Assembly (NCBI GenBank): GCA_045804965.1
Contig: JBJMMD010000004.1
Location: 62,001-126,000, forward strand
Source of the DNA: CAVTUU01 sp045804965
Lineage (GTDB): Bacteria > Chloroflexota > Chloroflexia > Thermomicrobiales > UBA6265
DNA: 64,000 bases
Direction: 5' to 3'
The notes under the pieces are model-generated. The model worked only from the letters and a program-made list of their open reading frames with translations. It was not told the origin of the DNA and searched no databases. The translations under genes were made by a program, and so were the position numbers. Of this stretch, positions 50,590-59,944 are shown piece by piece. Numbering within the stretch: the first letter of the stretch is position 1; each line of letters begins with the position of its first letter.

Positions 50590-53229
50590 ATGGATACCGC
50601 GCTTCTGGCGACTCACGTCCGCATCCCGCCCGAACCGCGTCACCTCGTCAGCCGGTCCCGGCTCGTCGACGCGCTGGAACGGGGCATCCCTGAATACAAG
50701 CTGATCCTGATCACCGCGCCGGCCGGCTTCGGCAAGACGACGCTCCTCTGCCAATGGGCCCGCGCGAGCAGCTACCCGGTGGTCTGGCATTCCGTGACTG
50801 CGGACGACAACGACCTCGTGCGCTTTTTCCGCTACCTGGTCCGTGCCTGGGCGGAGATCCAGCCGGACATCCTCGAGTCGCCCTTGGGCTTGCTCGTGGG
50901 CTCGACCGATGCCGATACCGACCAGGTGCTGCGGGCGCTGCTGACCGCGGCCGGCGATCTGCCGCGGCCGACAGTCTTTGTCCTCGACGACCTTCATGTG
51001 GTCGACGATCCGGCGGTCCACCAAGCGCTGACTTTCCTCCTCGATCACCTGCCGCCGGCGGTTCACCTCGTCTTCGCCGGTCGCGAGGCACCGCCTCTCC
51101 CGATCGCCCGCTATCGCGCCCGCCACGAACTGTTGGAGCTGCAGGCGGAGGAGCTTCAATTCGAACTGGGCGAGACGAAGCGCTTTCTCACTGAGCATAT
51201 GGCGCTCGATCTCAGCGACGGCGACATCGCGTCGGTGCACGACCAGTTGGAAGGTTGGATCGCCGGTCTCCAGCTCGCCTCGCTCACGTTGCAGCGCCAT
51301 CGCGAGACGGCGGATTCGCTCGTTGTCACCGGCCGCCATCGCTTCATCGCCGACTATCTGCGGGACGATGTGCTCGCCGCTTTGCCTGCCGAGGATCGGT
51401 GGTTCCTTCTTCAGACCAGCATCCTCGACCGCCTCTGTGGGTCGCTCTGCGACGCGGTGACCGGCCGGGGCGACGGGCAAGCGATGCTGGAGTCACTGGA
51501 ACGGGCGAATCTCTTTCTGCTCCCTCTCGACGACGACCGAACCTGGTACCGGTATCACCGCTTGTTTGCCGATTTCCTTCGAGACGAGCTGCAGCGGGCG
51601 CATCAGGACGCGCTCGCCGAGCTTCATCGTCGATCAGCGAAGTGGTATGTCGCGCAAGATCTGCCCGAGCAAGCCTTTCAGCACGCGCTCACCGCTGGTG
51701 ATCTGGACCTCACGGTCGACGTTTTCAATCGCTACATCAACTTCCTGGTGATGGGGTGCGAATTCCGGTTGCTTGGCGAGTGGCTCGACGCCATTCCCGC
51801 GGATTGGTACTCGACGTACCCAGCACTCGGCCTCGGCCGGACCGCGTTGTGGCTCAACGTAGGTGATTTTGGCAACGCCATGCGTTGCCTCGAAGACGTC
51901 GAGCACCGGTTGCGGCCAGAAGAACGGCAGCAGCGGGCAAGGGCAAGTGCGATCCGCTGCTTCATTGCCTGCTTTCAGAATGACATCCCGCAGGCAGAAG
52001 CGTTTGCCGCCGAGGCGCTCCGCGATTTGGGTGATGATCTCACCGGTTTCCGGCCCGGCATCTACGGGGCGCTTGGCGACACCTACCGCCGGAACGGTCT
52101 CTGGCAAGAAGCGCAGGCGTCCTACATCAAGGTGTTGGACTTCGCGCACGTCCCTGCGTTCCGGATCGCGGCCGCGCATATGTTTGGCGCAATGGCTGAC
52201 CTCGAACTGCGGCAGGGGCATCTCCGGGAGGCAGGCGAGTATTGGCGGCGAGCCATGGCCAGCATCGAGGATGAAGTGACCTGGGGTCGGCTGCCATTCG
52301 CGGTCACTGGGTGGGTGTTCGTCCGTATGGGCGAGGTTCTTTACGAGTGGAACGACCTTGATGCTGCCTGGGACCACGTGGAGCGCGGTCTCAATCGCGC
52401 GGAGGTCGGCGGCGACGTGCCCTCACGCATCGCGGGGTGCCTGATCGCCGCACGCTTGAAGCTGACCCAGGGCGAGAGCGAGGCGGCGGAGGCGTATCTC
52501 AAGCGAGTTCGTCCTCTGACGAGCCAGGCCGCGTTCCCCGAGTGGTCGGGACGGTTCGACCGGCTCCAGGTCGAGCTCTGGCTGGCGCAGAACCGGCTCT
52601 GGGCCGCGGTGCGCTGGGCGAACAACGTCTTGGGGGATGGTAACCTCGTCGGTGCCGCCACCACGATGGCCGTCGCCCGGGTGTTGCTCTTCAAGGGCGA
52701 TGCGCAGTCCCGCGAGCAGGCGCTGCCCATGCTGAGGCGTGAGATCGAGGCGGCCGAGAGCGAAGGCCGTACCGGCGACGTGATCGAGGCGCTGGCATTG
52801 CGGGCCCTTGGCTGCTGGAGCGGCGGCGATCGCGTGGCCGCCCTGACCGCGATGGGCCAGGCGTTGCAACTGGCGGGACCGGAGAGGTACACCCGCCTCT
52901 TCGTCGATCTGGGCCGGCCGGTGGCCGAGCTGTTGGCCGAGGCTCGCGCGCGCAAAGTCATGCCGGAGTACGTCGAGCGGCTGCTGGTGGCGTTTGACGT
53001 CCCAATCCCAGCGGCCGGTGGCCAGAGACTGCCGGAACCGCTGAGCGCGCGCGAGCAAGAGATTTTGACGTTCCTGGCCGCGGGTCTGACCAATCGCGAG
53101 ATCGCGGACCAGCTCGTCATCTCCCCCGAAACGGTCAAGAAGCACACCGCCAGCATCTACGCCAAGCTGGCGGTCAGCAATCGCACCGAAGCCGCCGCTA
53201 GGGCGCGCGACGTGGGGTTGCTGGAGTGA
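50590..53229 (+). CDS. MalT-type LuxR-family ATP-dependent transcriptional regulator
   Basis: The 879-aa regulator has Walker A APAGFGKTT at 43-51, Walker B VFVLDDLH near 135, the STAND-NTPase arrangement of MalT, a central TPR-like repeat region (about 360-780) and a C-terminal LuxR HTH at about 812-879 (LSAREQEILTFLAAGLTNRE; IADQLVISPETVKKHTASIY). Such proteins oligomerise on a small inducer and ATP, then activate promoters. It lies 68 bp after the exported gene and upstream of the hydrolase/flavoprotein pair, either of which may be its target. Confidence 0.92.
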   Translation: MDTALLATHVRIPPEPRHLVSRSRLVDALERGIPEYKLILITAPAGFGKTTLLCQWARASSYPVVWHSVTADDNDLVRFFRYLVRAWAEIQPDILESPLGLLVGSTDADTDQVLRALLTAAGDLPRPTVFVLDDLHVVDDPAVHQALTFLLDHLPPAVHLVFAGREAPPLPIARYRARHELLELQAEELQFELGETKRFLTEHMALDLSDGDIASVHDQLEGWIAGLQLASLTLQRHRETADSLVVTGRHRFIADYLRDDVLAALPAEDRWFLLQTSILDRLCGSLCDAVTGRGDGQAMLESLERANLFLLPLDDDRTWYRYHRLFADFLRDELQRAHQDALAELHRRSAKWYVAQDLPEQAFQHALTAGDLDLTVDVFNRYINFLVMGCEFRLLGEWLDAIPADWYSTYPALGLGRTALWLNVGDFGNAMRCLEDVEHRLRPEERQQRARASAIRCFIACFQNDIPQAEAFAAEALRDLGDDLTGFRPGIYGALGDTYRRNGLWQEAQASYIKVLDFAHVPAFRIAAAHMFGAMADLELRQGHLREAGEYWRRAMASIEDEVTWGRLPFAVTGWVFVRMGEVLYEWNDLDAAWDHVERGLNRAEVGGDVPSRIAGCLIAARLKLTQGESEAAEAYLKRVRPLTSQAAFPEWSGRFDRLQVELWLAQNRLWAAVRWANNVLGDGNLVGAATTMAVARVLLFKGDAQSREQALPMLRREIEAAESEGRTGDVIEALALRALGCWSGGDRVAALTAMGQALQLAGPERYTRLFVDLGRPVAELLAEARARKVMPEYVERLLVAFDVPIPAAGGQRLPEPLSAREQEILTFLAAGLTNREIADQLVISPETVKKHTASIYAKLAVSNRTEAAARARDVGLLE

Positions 53230-53603
53230 GACGCGCCTACGCGGCGAGCGCGGCCATGAATGGATCGGGCTGCACCTCCGAAGCCCCGTTTACGGGGCTC
53301 GACCTCGGAAACCATCTTCGCTCCAGAGCGGCGCACGTCGTTGCGCCTACTCCGTTCATGCTTGCGAGCGTGCACCCTGCCGTTTCGAATACGTTCACCC
53401 CGTCATCCTGAGCGCAGTCGAAGCATCTCGTGGCCTAACGCCTAACGCCTGACGAGATTCCTCGACTCCGCTCCGCTCGGAATGACGCGGCGAAAAATAC
53501 CCCGCCCGGATTCCCCGTTTGGGGAATGTTTGCCCCTCTCCTCAAGCCTACGCTACCCCTGTGATTGGTGAGCGGATCGCTCTCACATGAAGGAGGCAGG
53601 GGC
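53230..53603. other. Intergenic region with dispersed repeats
   Basis: Contains a GTCATCCTGAGCGCAGTC unit (53402), tandem CCTAACG units (near 53434-53449) and the repeat at 53456. AAGGAGG near 53590 is the SD of the next gene. Confidence 0.5.
53456..53487 (+). repeat. Dispersed imperfect-palindrome repeat with a 5-bp internal insertion
   Basis: Family of 4595/15937/42534; here CTCCG is duplicated (CTCCGCTCCGCTCGG). Confidence 0.6.
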
Positions 53604-53798
53604 ATGTTCCACGTTCTGCGGCGACGGTCACTTCTGGGCGCATTGGTTGGGGCGTTGATGCTCGGCGGCTGGGCATTGCAACCGGTCGAGGCGCTCGCAG
53701 GGTTCGGCACTTCGCCTGGCCCACGTCTCCAGTCCAGCGCGCTGGCGAAGGGTTGCACCAGCGGCGACCACATCAAGGAGGTCGTGATCGAGTTTTGA
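53604..53798 (+). CDS. Small secreted peptide (64 aa)
   Basis: ATG 53604 lies 7 nt after AAGGAGG. The product has an Arg-led signal (VLRRRSLLGALVGALML, cleavage near VEALAG) and a mature part of about 30 residues: GFGTSPGPRLQSSALAKGCT ending HIKEVVIEF, with one Cys. It ends 10 bp before the Tat-exported hydrolase gene, so it is likely cotranscribed. Not recognised. Confidence 0.55.
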   Translation: MFHVLRRRSLLGALVGALMLGGWALQPVEALAGFGTSPGPRLQSSALAKGCTSGDHIKEVVIEF

Positions 53799-53808
53799 GG
53801 AGGATGCC

Positions 53809-54813
53809 ATGAATGCTCACTCTGCTCTCGACATCGTTGCTCCCCGCCTCTCGACGAGCGCATCACGGCGTCAGATCGTGCGCGCGATTACCGGTCTGGC
53901 CGCGGCGAGTCTCACGCCGCTGACAAACGTTGGCCGGGCTCACGCCCGTCAACAGAGCCCCGAGGCGTCACCACTCGGTGACGAAGCGCCGACGGAGTTC
54001 GCCGTCTCGGCCGACGGGACGCGGATCGCCTACCAGCGCGCCGGTCAAGGGCCGCCGATTGTGCTGATTCACGGCACGGCGGACGATCACTCGATTTGGT
54101 TTCAAGTCATGCCGGCCCTCGCCGAGCGCTTCACCGTCCACGCCGTCGACCGTCGAGGCCGTGGCGAGAGCGGGGCATCAGCTCCCGGCACCTACGCCAT
54201 CGAGCGCGAATTCGAGGACGTGCTGGCGGTCATCAATGCCACCGGCGAACCCGCCTATCTCCTCGGGCATTCCTTCGGAGCGATCTGTGCCATGGAGGCC
54301 GCGCTGCAGACCGAAAAACTCGTGAAGCTGATTCTCTACGAGCCGCCGATCTTGACTGTTGCGGGTGAATCACTCATCCCCAAACAGGCGTTTCAGGCGA
54401 TGGGCCAGGCGGTGGAGACCATGGACCACATGCTGGCCGAAGGAGACAACGAAGGAGTGATGTTGACCTTCGCCCGAGACATCGGCCAGGTCCCAGAGGA
54501 AGCGATCGATGCATTTCGGGCGATGCCAAGCTGGCAAGCGTCGGTCGACATGGCCGACACGATCGTGCGCGAGGTGCACGCGGTCGCGACCTACGACTTT
54601 GACCCCGAACGGTTCCACGATCTCTCAGTCCCGACGTTGCTCCTCATGGGCAGCGAAAGCCCTCCGTACATGCAGGCGGCGTCCGAAGCCGTCGCGGATG
54701 CGCTACCCAATGACCAAGTAGCGACGCTCCAAGGTCAGGGTCATCTCGCCATGGCGTTCGACCCTGAAGGATTCATCCAGCAGGTATTCGCGTTTCTCAG
54801 GGACGAACACTAG
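53809..54813 (+). CDS. Tat-exported alpha/beta hydrolase
   Basis: The 334-aa protein starts with a Tat signal (SRRQIVRAITGLAAASLTPL), then a full catalytic set: GTADDHSIW oxyanion region, GHSFGA with nucleophile Ser155, an acidic residue in MGSESPPYM, and His in GQGHLAMAF. It resembles haloperoxidase/esterase-like hydrolases. The start ATG 53809 follows GAGGAGGATGCC. The flavoprotein gene begins 12 bp after its stop, so the two form an operon, probably with the small peptide upstream. Confidence 0.85.
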   Translation: MNAHSALDIVAPRLSTSASRRQIVRAITGLAAASLTPLTNVGRAHARQQSPEASPLGDEAPTEFAVSADGTRIAYQRAGQGPPIVLIHGTADDHSIWFQVMPALAERFTVHAVDRRGRGESGASAPGTYAIEREFEDVLAVINATGEPAYLLGHSFGAICAMEAALQTEKLVKLILYEPPILTVAGESLIPKQAFQAMGQAVETMDHMLAEGDNEGVMLTFARDIGQVPEEAIDAFRAMPSWQASVDMADTIVREVHAVATYDFDPERFHDLSVPTLLLMGSESPPYMQAASEAVADALPNDQVATLQGQGHLAMAFDPEGFIQQVFAFLRDEH

Positions 54814-54825
54814 GAGAATGCAGAC

Positions 54826-56088
54826 ATGGAAGCAGTCGAAACTATCATCGTCGGCGGCGGTCAAGCCGGTCTGGCAACGAGTTACTACCTCACCCAATAT
54901 GGACGGGAACACGTTGTGCTCGAGCAAGCAGCGCGGCCGGCTCATGTCTGGAGCGACGAGCGCTGGGATTCGTTCACGCTAGTGACACCGAATTGGACCT
55001 TCATGATTCCCGGCGCCGTGTACGACGGACCGGACGCCGACGGGTACATGCGGCGCGACGAGATCGCCGCGCGCTTCGCAAACTACGTCGAGCGGTTCCG
55101 CTTACCAGTGCAGTGCAACACGAGCGTGACCGCAATTGAGCCGGTTGACGGTGGCGGATACAAGGTGCAAACCTCAAGTGGCGACATGCAGGCCACGAAT
55201 GTGGTGATTGCCACGGGCATGGAACAGTATCCGAAGCTGCCGCCGTTTGCCGGCAATCTCTCCGCGGACATCACCCAGCTCCACAGCAGCGCGTATCGCA
55301 ATCCTGATGCGCTGCCGCCGGGCGCGGTGCTGGTGGTTGGCAGCGCCCAGTCAGGCGCGCAGATCGCGGAGGAGCTCTATTTGTCCGGCCGCGAAGTCTT
55401 CCTCTGTGTGGGCAGCGCGGGACGTGCCCCGCGGCGCTATCGGGGTCAAGATGTTTTCAAGTGGCTGTATCAGATCGGGTTCTTCGACCTCACGCCTGAC
55501 AAGTTTCCCTTCCCGATCGACCGCTTTTCACCACCACACCTCACCGGCGCCAACGGCGGGCGGACGTTGAACCTGCATCAGTTCGCGCGGGACGGCGTGA
55601 CGTTGCTCGGTCATCTGCGCAGTGCTTCGGGCGACACAATCACCCTGGCGCCCGATCTGCACGAAACCTTGCAGCGCGTCGATGGGTTCGAGGTTAATGC
55701 ACGCAACATGATCGACGGCTTCATCAAGGCAACCGGACGCGACGCGCCGGAAGAGGAGTTGCCGCAGCTGCGGGATGGCTACGATCAACCGATCATCGAG
55801 GATCTCGACCTCAAGGCGGCCGGCATCAGCACCGTGATCTGGGCAACCGGCTACACCTTCGACCTCGGTCTCGTGAAGGCGCCGATCTTCAACGAGAACG
55901 GCTTCCCGATCCAAGATCGCGGTGTCACCCGCCAGCCTGGTCTGGCCTTCGTCGGGATGCCCTGGATGCCGTCGATCAAGCCGGCAACCTTGACCGGCGT
56001 CGCCGAGTCGGCCCGGCATGTCGTGGAGACAATCGTCGGGGCGCGGGCCGGCGAGCGGCAGGAGGATATGGCGCCGGTGAGCGCGTAG
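54826..56088 (+). CDS. Flavin-containing monooxygenase-like FAD/NADPH protein
   Basis: The 420-aa protein has the FAD GxGxxG in VGGGQAGLATSYYL, a second nucleotide site in VVGSAQSGAQIAEEL, and ATGYTFDLG, a marker of the FMO/CzcO-like group. A cytoplasmic oxidase of a small organic molecule is expected; the MSMEG_0569-type and YUCCA-like subgroups are the nearest in style. SD AGGAG 8 nt upstream. Coupled to the exported hydrolase gene, which suggests the hydrolase releases its substrate outside. Confidence 0.85.
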   Translation: MEAVETIIVGGGQAGLATSYYLTQYGREHVVLEQAARPAHVWSDERWDSFTLVTPNWTFMIPGAVYDGPDADGYMRRDEIAARFANYVERFRLPVQCNTSVTAIEPVDGGGYKVQTSSGDMQATNVVIATGMEQYPKLPPFAGNLSADITQLHSSAYRNPDALPPGAVLVVGSAQSGAQIAEELYLSGREVFLCVGSAGRAPRRYRGQDVFKWLYQIGFFDLTPDKFPFPIDRFSPPHLTGANGGRTLNLHQFARDGVTLLGHLRSASGDTITLAPDLHETLQRVDGFEVNARNMIDGFIKATGRDAPEEELPQLRDGYDQPIIEDLDLKAAGISTVIWATGYTFDLGLVKAPIFNENGFPIQDRGVTRQPGLAFVGMPWMPSIKPATLTGVAESARHVVETIVGARAGERQEDMAPVSA

Positions 56089-56122
56089 TAAGATCGCCTC
56101 TCCCCACCGTCCTCACCCCCTG

Positions 56123-56153
56123 CCCCCTCTCCCGCACTGTGCGGGAGAGGGGG
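56123..56153. repeat. Palindromic CCCTCTCCC repeat, 15-bp perfect stem
   Basis: CCCCCTCTCCCGCAC (56123-56137) / GTGCGGGAGAGGGGG (56139-56153), about 35 bp after the flavoprotein stop. It may also terminate that operon. Confidence 0.65.
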
Positions 56154-56270
56154 ACCCCGTTATCGCACCCCGTTCAACGCGGGTCGGGGGATTTTTCGTG
56201 CGCTCTTCTGTGCAGAACGGGAAGTGGTGGCGCGAAGCGTCGGGAATTCTTCGCGGATGCGATCATGGTC

Positions 56271-56444
56271 GCGGACGGGTTCGGTCCGCCTGCGGACAAG
56301 CTCGCCACCTACGACGTGATCATCACCAAGCGCGAGATCGAGTACAACGGCTTCAAACTCTTCTATCAGCAAGACGACCCGCTGATGGCCCCCGCCGACG
56401 TGCTCAACCTCAACCCCGTGCCCGACCTCATCATCTATCAATAG
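56271..56444 (+). pseudogene. Truncated duplicate of the 3' end of the Tat-exported gene at 49598
   Basis: The 57 codons (ADGFGPPADKLATYDVII to VPDLIIYQ) equal the C-terminus of the exported protein with one change (Val to Ile). Of 6 base differences, 5 are synonymous. Nothing upstream resembles the rest of the gene, so it is a fragment; an ATG at 56265 is fortuitous. Confidence 0.85.
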
Positions 56445-56686
56445 GCGACGGACTCCGGCGGGTCTCATAGGGGCGTATCGATGTACGCCCTCGTCCGCCG
56501 CAACCAGCCTCCATTTGGAAGCTGACTCGCCGTCGACGCGGGCGCACCGATGTGTCGTCGATTCCAACTCATTGCAATAACAGGTGAATGCACGGCCCGC
56601 ACGACGAGTGCATCGGTGTCCCGCCACCGCTCGGAGTAGGGGATGAGACCATGGCCGCAGCCGACCCGAGTTCCCTTGCTGACCTC

Positions 56687-57166
56687 TTACGGCGACTTTG
56701 CTCGCCGTTCCTTGAAGAACGGCTCAGTCTGCATATCTTGGACGCACGCAGGCCCATGCTGCTCCACTATTAGCCGCTTGATTTCTATGAGTTCTTGCTC
56801 ATCGTGGAACAGGGACCAGAGCGTAGAAACCATCCAGATTACATTCGGCGACAGAAGCGCGACTATTTCTGGCCATTTGGCCCTGTCCGTGTGTTGAAAG
56901 ATGTGCTCGTAGAAAGCTACTGCTGCTGCGTTGGAAGGTTCCTGATTACGGCGCTGATTCAGACACCACTCTGCGTATTTGAGGACACGATGCAGGGTAG
57001 CATCATCACCTGCTTGATGTGCTTTGCGTGCCATCGGCAACAACTCGAAAAACAACTGATAGATACTGAATCCAGCAGATGTTAGGTCTCGCCTAAGGTC
57101 TGGAAAGTCGTCGAGTGCTCGCCGTCGCCATCGTGCCATTTGTTGACTGCCAATCTTTGCCTTCAC
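56687..57166 (-). CDS. Hypothetical helical protein (about 159 aa, DUF7674-like pattern)
   Basis: The sequence DFPDLRRDLTSAGFSIYQLF, HRVLKYAEWCLNQR and SNAAAVAFYEHIFQHTDRAK, then WPEIVALLSPNVIWMVSTLW, matches a family pattern (FPxLRxxL...YxxFxEL...A.WC...NAxxVAFYEH) found near toxin and immunity loci. I infer an immunity-like or regulatory helical protein. The start is uncertain (GTG 57166, or ATG 57139 at ARWRRRALDDFPDLR). No SD. Confidence 0.55.
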   Translation of the reverse strand: MKAKIGSQQMARWRRRALDDFPDLRRDLTSAGFSIYQLFFELLPMARKAHQAGDDATLHRVLKYAEWCLNQRRNQEPSNAAAVAFYEHIFQHTDRAKWPEIVALLSPNVIWMVSTLWSLFHDEQELIEIKRLIVEQHGPACVQDMQTEPFFKERRAKSP

Positions 57167-57669
57167 AGCAGCTGTTCCTGCGTGGGCAACCGGCTAAGGG
57201 ACGGCAATGGGGGCGCTCCAGGATAGTTCAATGTCTGGGTCGGAGGGTCCCACACTTAGCTCAATCTGTTTGCCCAGCGCATGCCCCTGTTGGCGGAGCG
57301 GATAGTCTCCCTGCTAATCGGACCCCGGCCCCGTTTGCCACCGACGTGGTTGTGCTCAATGAAGCCGCGCTGGAGCCGGTGGCGCCGACACTGCCGACCT
57401 TGCGGGGGTGGCGGCTCGGCGACGCCACGCTCACTCCGCGCACGGAAAACCCCGCCGCTAGCCGGTTGTCCGGCCCGCCCCTGCCCGTGAGCAAGGACGA
57501 CTTCGCGACGGGGAAAAACGCTTCCGCGTTTTCTGCTACGGGTCCGATTCAGAGAATCGAACACCTATCATTGCTCAACTTTAATAGTGACCACTCCTGA
57601 GCAAAGTCAATATTGAGAATTGTCCCAACCATCTGGTCGAGTCCTCGGACGAACCAGCTGCAACACCCG
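57167..57669. other. Intergenic region, no supported gene
   Basis: A plus-strand frame (ending 57600) has a protein-like 50-codon stretch, NEAALEPVAPTLPTLRGWRL, but no start and no recognised family; it may be decayed coding DNA. Confidence 0.4.
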
Positions 57670-58236
57670 TCACCGCAGGAACAACGCGGCCAGCGCGGCC
57701 AGACCAAGCAGACTGACCAGGATGACGATGTCGACGACTCCGATCAGCGCCGTCACCCCGATCGTGATCGCGCGACCCGTCGAAACGCCGAGCGCCTGCC
57801 GAACCGCGACGACGCTCGCCGTCAGACCCCACATGCCGAAGAGCGCGACGACGAGCTGAGGATGGGACGTTTCGATCAGAACGGCGGCCAGGATCGCGGG
57901 TGTGCCCGCGAAGCCAAGCGTGCGCAAGAGGCACGGTCGTTTGCCCTGGAGCACTGAAGGAGCGACCCAGAAACGGGCGACGATGAAGAGGATTTCCGCT
58001 TCGAAGGCCCAGAAGGCGATCGCGAGCGAGGCGAACACGAGGAGCAACGCCGGGCGATCGATGATCCGCGCCGTGGCAGGCAGCACCGCGGCCAGGACGA
58101 CAATCAGCGCAGCCTGAATGGTTCCCCGCCGATCGCGCTTGACCTCGTCATACACGGTCGACCGGCACAGGGCCGCCCCGAGCACCCGGCGCAGAAATGA
58201 GTGGGAAAAAGAAGGTGCGGCCGTGCTCTGCTCCAT
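57670..58236 (-). CDS. YIP1-family membrane protein
   Basis: The 188-aa protein has the YIP1-type pattern: an amphipathic lead (FLRRVLGAALCRSTVYDEV), five or so hydrophobic helices, and the characteristic FGMWGLTASVVAVRQALG helix. YIP1-like bacterial proteins are membrane proteins of unknown function. ATG 58236 follows GGAGTCTGCG. It is paralogous to 61272 (VRQALGV/L-s/t in both). Confidence 0.75.
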   Translation of the reverse strand: MEQSTAAPSFSHSFLRRVLGAALCRSTVYDEVKRDRRGTIQAALIVVLAAVLPATARIIDRPALLLVFASLAIAFWAFEAEILFIVARFWVAPSVLQGKRPCLLRTLGFAGTPAILAAVLIETSHPQLVVALFGMWGLTASVVAVRQALGVSTGRAITIGVTALIGVVDIVILVSLLGLAALAALFLR

Positions 58237-58577
58237 CGCAGACTCCGTCCTGATTCGGGGAAGAGACATCCTCTGCCGGATCGTAGAGCCTGATCGGCAC
58301 GCCGCAGACTGCCCGTTCGTCGGAAACATGACGGACAAAGGTCTCATCGACCGGGAGGCGAATGTCCCATGAGTTCAGTAGATCGCGGGGCGTTCATATG
58401 ATGAGATCGAAGAGGAGTGAGTCGTCCGGGTGGTTGGTCTTCTCTCGGCTCGCGTCGCGGTCGGAATCGCCGAGCATCCTCACGGTCGCTCTGTCGCGCC
58501 GACGGGTTCTGTTTGCTACCATTTCAGCGGGACCCAAAAACAAGGCAACCAACCGGATGTGAGCGAGGATACTGACG

Positions 58578-59852
58578 ATGGCTCGTCGTGTGTGGGTGGG
58601 TCTTGTCGTGGCGGGCGCACTGCTGTTGGCGCTCATGGCGGGCGGGATCGGTCCCGCGCGCAGCCTCGCTGCCTCACAGGGCTGCGACGCCGTCAACAGT
58701 CTCGGGCCGTTTGCCGTCTCCGATTACAGTATCCCCGACTTCTCGTGGGAGGCTGGGGAGAAAGTCTCGTTTGCCGCCACCCCGTACACGGGCAGTCCGA
58801 CCACCAGCCAACTCTTCGTCAATAGTTGGCCGGTCGCGACCGGGCCAGTTCCTGGCACGCTGACTTACCTGATTCCGTCGACGGGCCCGATTGCCGAGAT
58901 CCGTTTCCTGCCCAACGGAGGCAGTGTCATGCTCACAGTCACCTGTGTCGCTCCGCAGACGGCCACGCCAACTTTCACACCCACGAACTCTCCGACGCCG
59001 ACATCGATGAACACTCCGGTCAGCACTGAGGCGCCGACCACGACGACGCCGGCAGAAACACCCATGCAGGACGCGACTGCGACCGCCACATCGGCCACGG
59101 CTACCCCAACCACCACGCCGACCAAAACGGCGACGGCCACACCTTCCAAGACCCCGACCGCCACGGCCACTCCCCAGGCAGGCGTCTCGATGACGCCCAC
59201 TCGGCAAACCGTCAATTCCTTCCTGCACTACACCATCATCGGATTTCCGCACAATGCCCCGGTGCAGATCACCTGGAGACGGCTCTCCGGCTCGATCATC
59301 GCCATTGCCACAGTCCAATCGAGTGCGACGGGCACAGCGACCGGCGTATTCCGTGTGCCGGCCACGACCGGCGGCAAAGGGCAACTGATTACGTTCACAT
59401 CGGGCAGCGTGAGCAAAACTGTCTCCGTCGAGGTCGCGCCGCGGATCAAGATCATCGAGAACTCGGTCCAGCGCGGCCAATTCGTCGACGTCTCGCTCCG
59501 TGGCTACGCGAAGAAGGAATCGGTCCGGATTCGCTGGCAGCAGGGCACGAGCTGGGTCACCTTGGCCACGGTGCTCACCAGCAATACTGGCAGCGCGAAT
59601 GTCATGGTGAAGGTGCCCAGCTTCGCCCCCGATGGACTCAACTCCGTCCGTGGCGACGGCACGGTCTTCCGCCAACAAACGAACGCCGTCAACGTCCAGG
59701 GCGGCCCTGGACCGACTGCCGGCGCCTCTTCGGCCACCGCCCCCGGACAATCAGAAGTTGGCTTTCACCCGGAAACAACGATGCTGGCCATTCCCGCCCT
59801 CAGTCTCGGATACCTCACACGCCGCCGCATCCAAACGCGAACGAGAACCTAA
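58578..59852 (+). CDS. Secreted Thr/Pro-rich protein with Ig-like repeats
   Basis: The 424-aa protein has a signal peptide (GLVVAGALLLALMAGGIGPA), an N-terminal beta-domain, a Thr/Pro/Ala low-complexity linker at about 130-210 with TPT repeats, then two related beta modules (TIIGFPHNAPVQITWRRLSG ... QRGQFVDVSLRGYAKKESVR). The C-terminus ends in a helix and Arg-rich tail (SLGYLTRRRIQTRTRT), like a sorting or anchor signal, but no LPXTG. It is a surface adhesin-like or S-layer-like protein by style. Start ATG 58578; SD GAGGATACTGACG. Confidence 0.7.
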   Translation: MARRVWVGLVVAGALLLALMAGGIGPARSLAASQGCDAVNSLGPFAVSDYSIPDFSWEAGEKVSFAATPYTGSPTTSQLFVNSWPVATGPVPGTLTYLIPSTGPIAEIRFLPNGGSVMLTVTCVAPQTATPTFTPTNSPTPTSMNTPVSTEAPTTTTPAETPMQDATATATSATATPTTTPTKTATATPSKTPTATATPQAGVSMTPTRQTVNSFLHYTIIGFPHNAPVQITWRRLSGSIIAIATVQSSATGTATGVFRVPATTGGKGQLITFTSGSVSKTVSVEVAPRIKIIENSVQRGQFVDVSLRGYAKKESVRIRWQQGTSWVTLATVLTSNTGSANVMVKVPSFAPDGLNSVRGDGTVFRQQTNAVNVQGGPGPTAGASSATAPGQSEVGFHPETTMLAIPALSLGYLTRRRIQTRTRT

Positions 59853-59944
59853 CCCCGAGTTCGGCGCAAGAGACGACCTAGCCGAGGCTGACCTCGCCTT
59901 TTTCTCTTAAGTCGAGCGCTGTGAGTTCTGATCCCTGCCCACAA

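Noticed and set aside
57115..57600. 161-codon plus-strand frame
   Set aside because: It begins antisense to the 56687 gene, and its remaining part has no start or family match.
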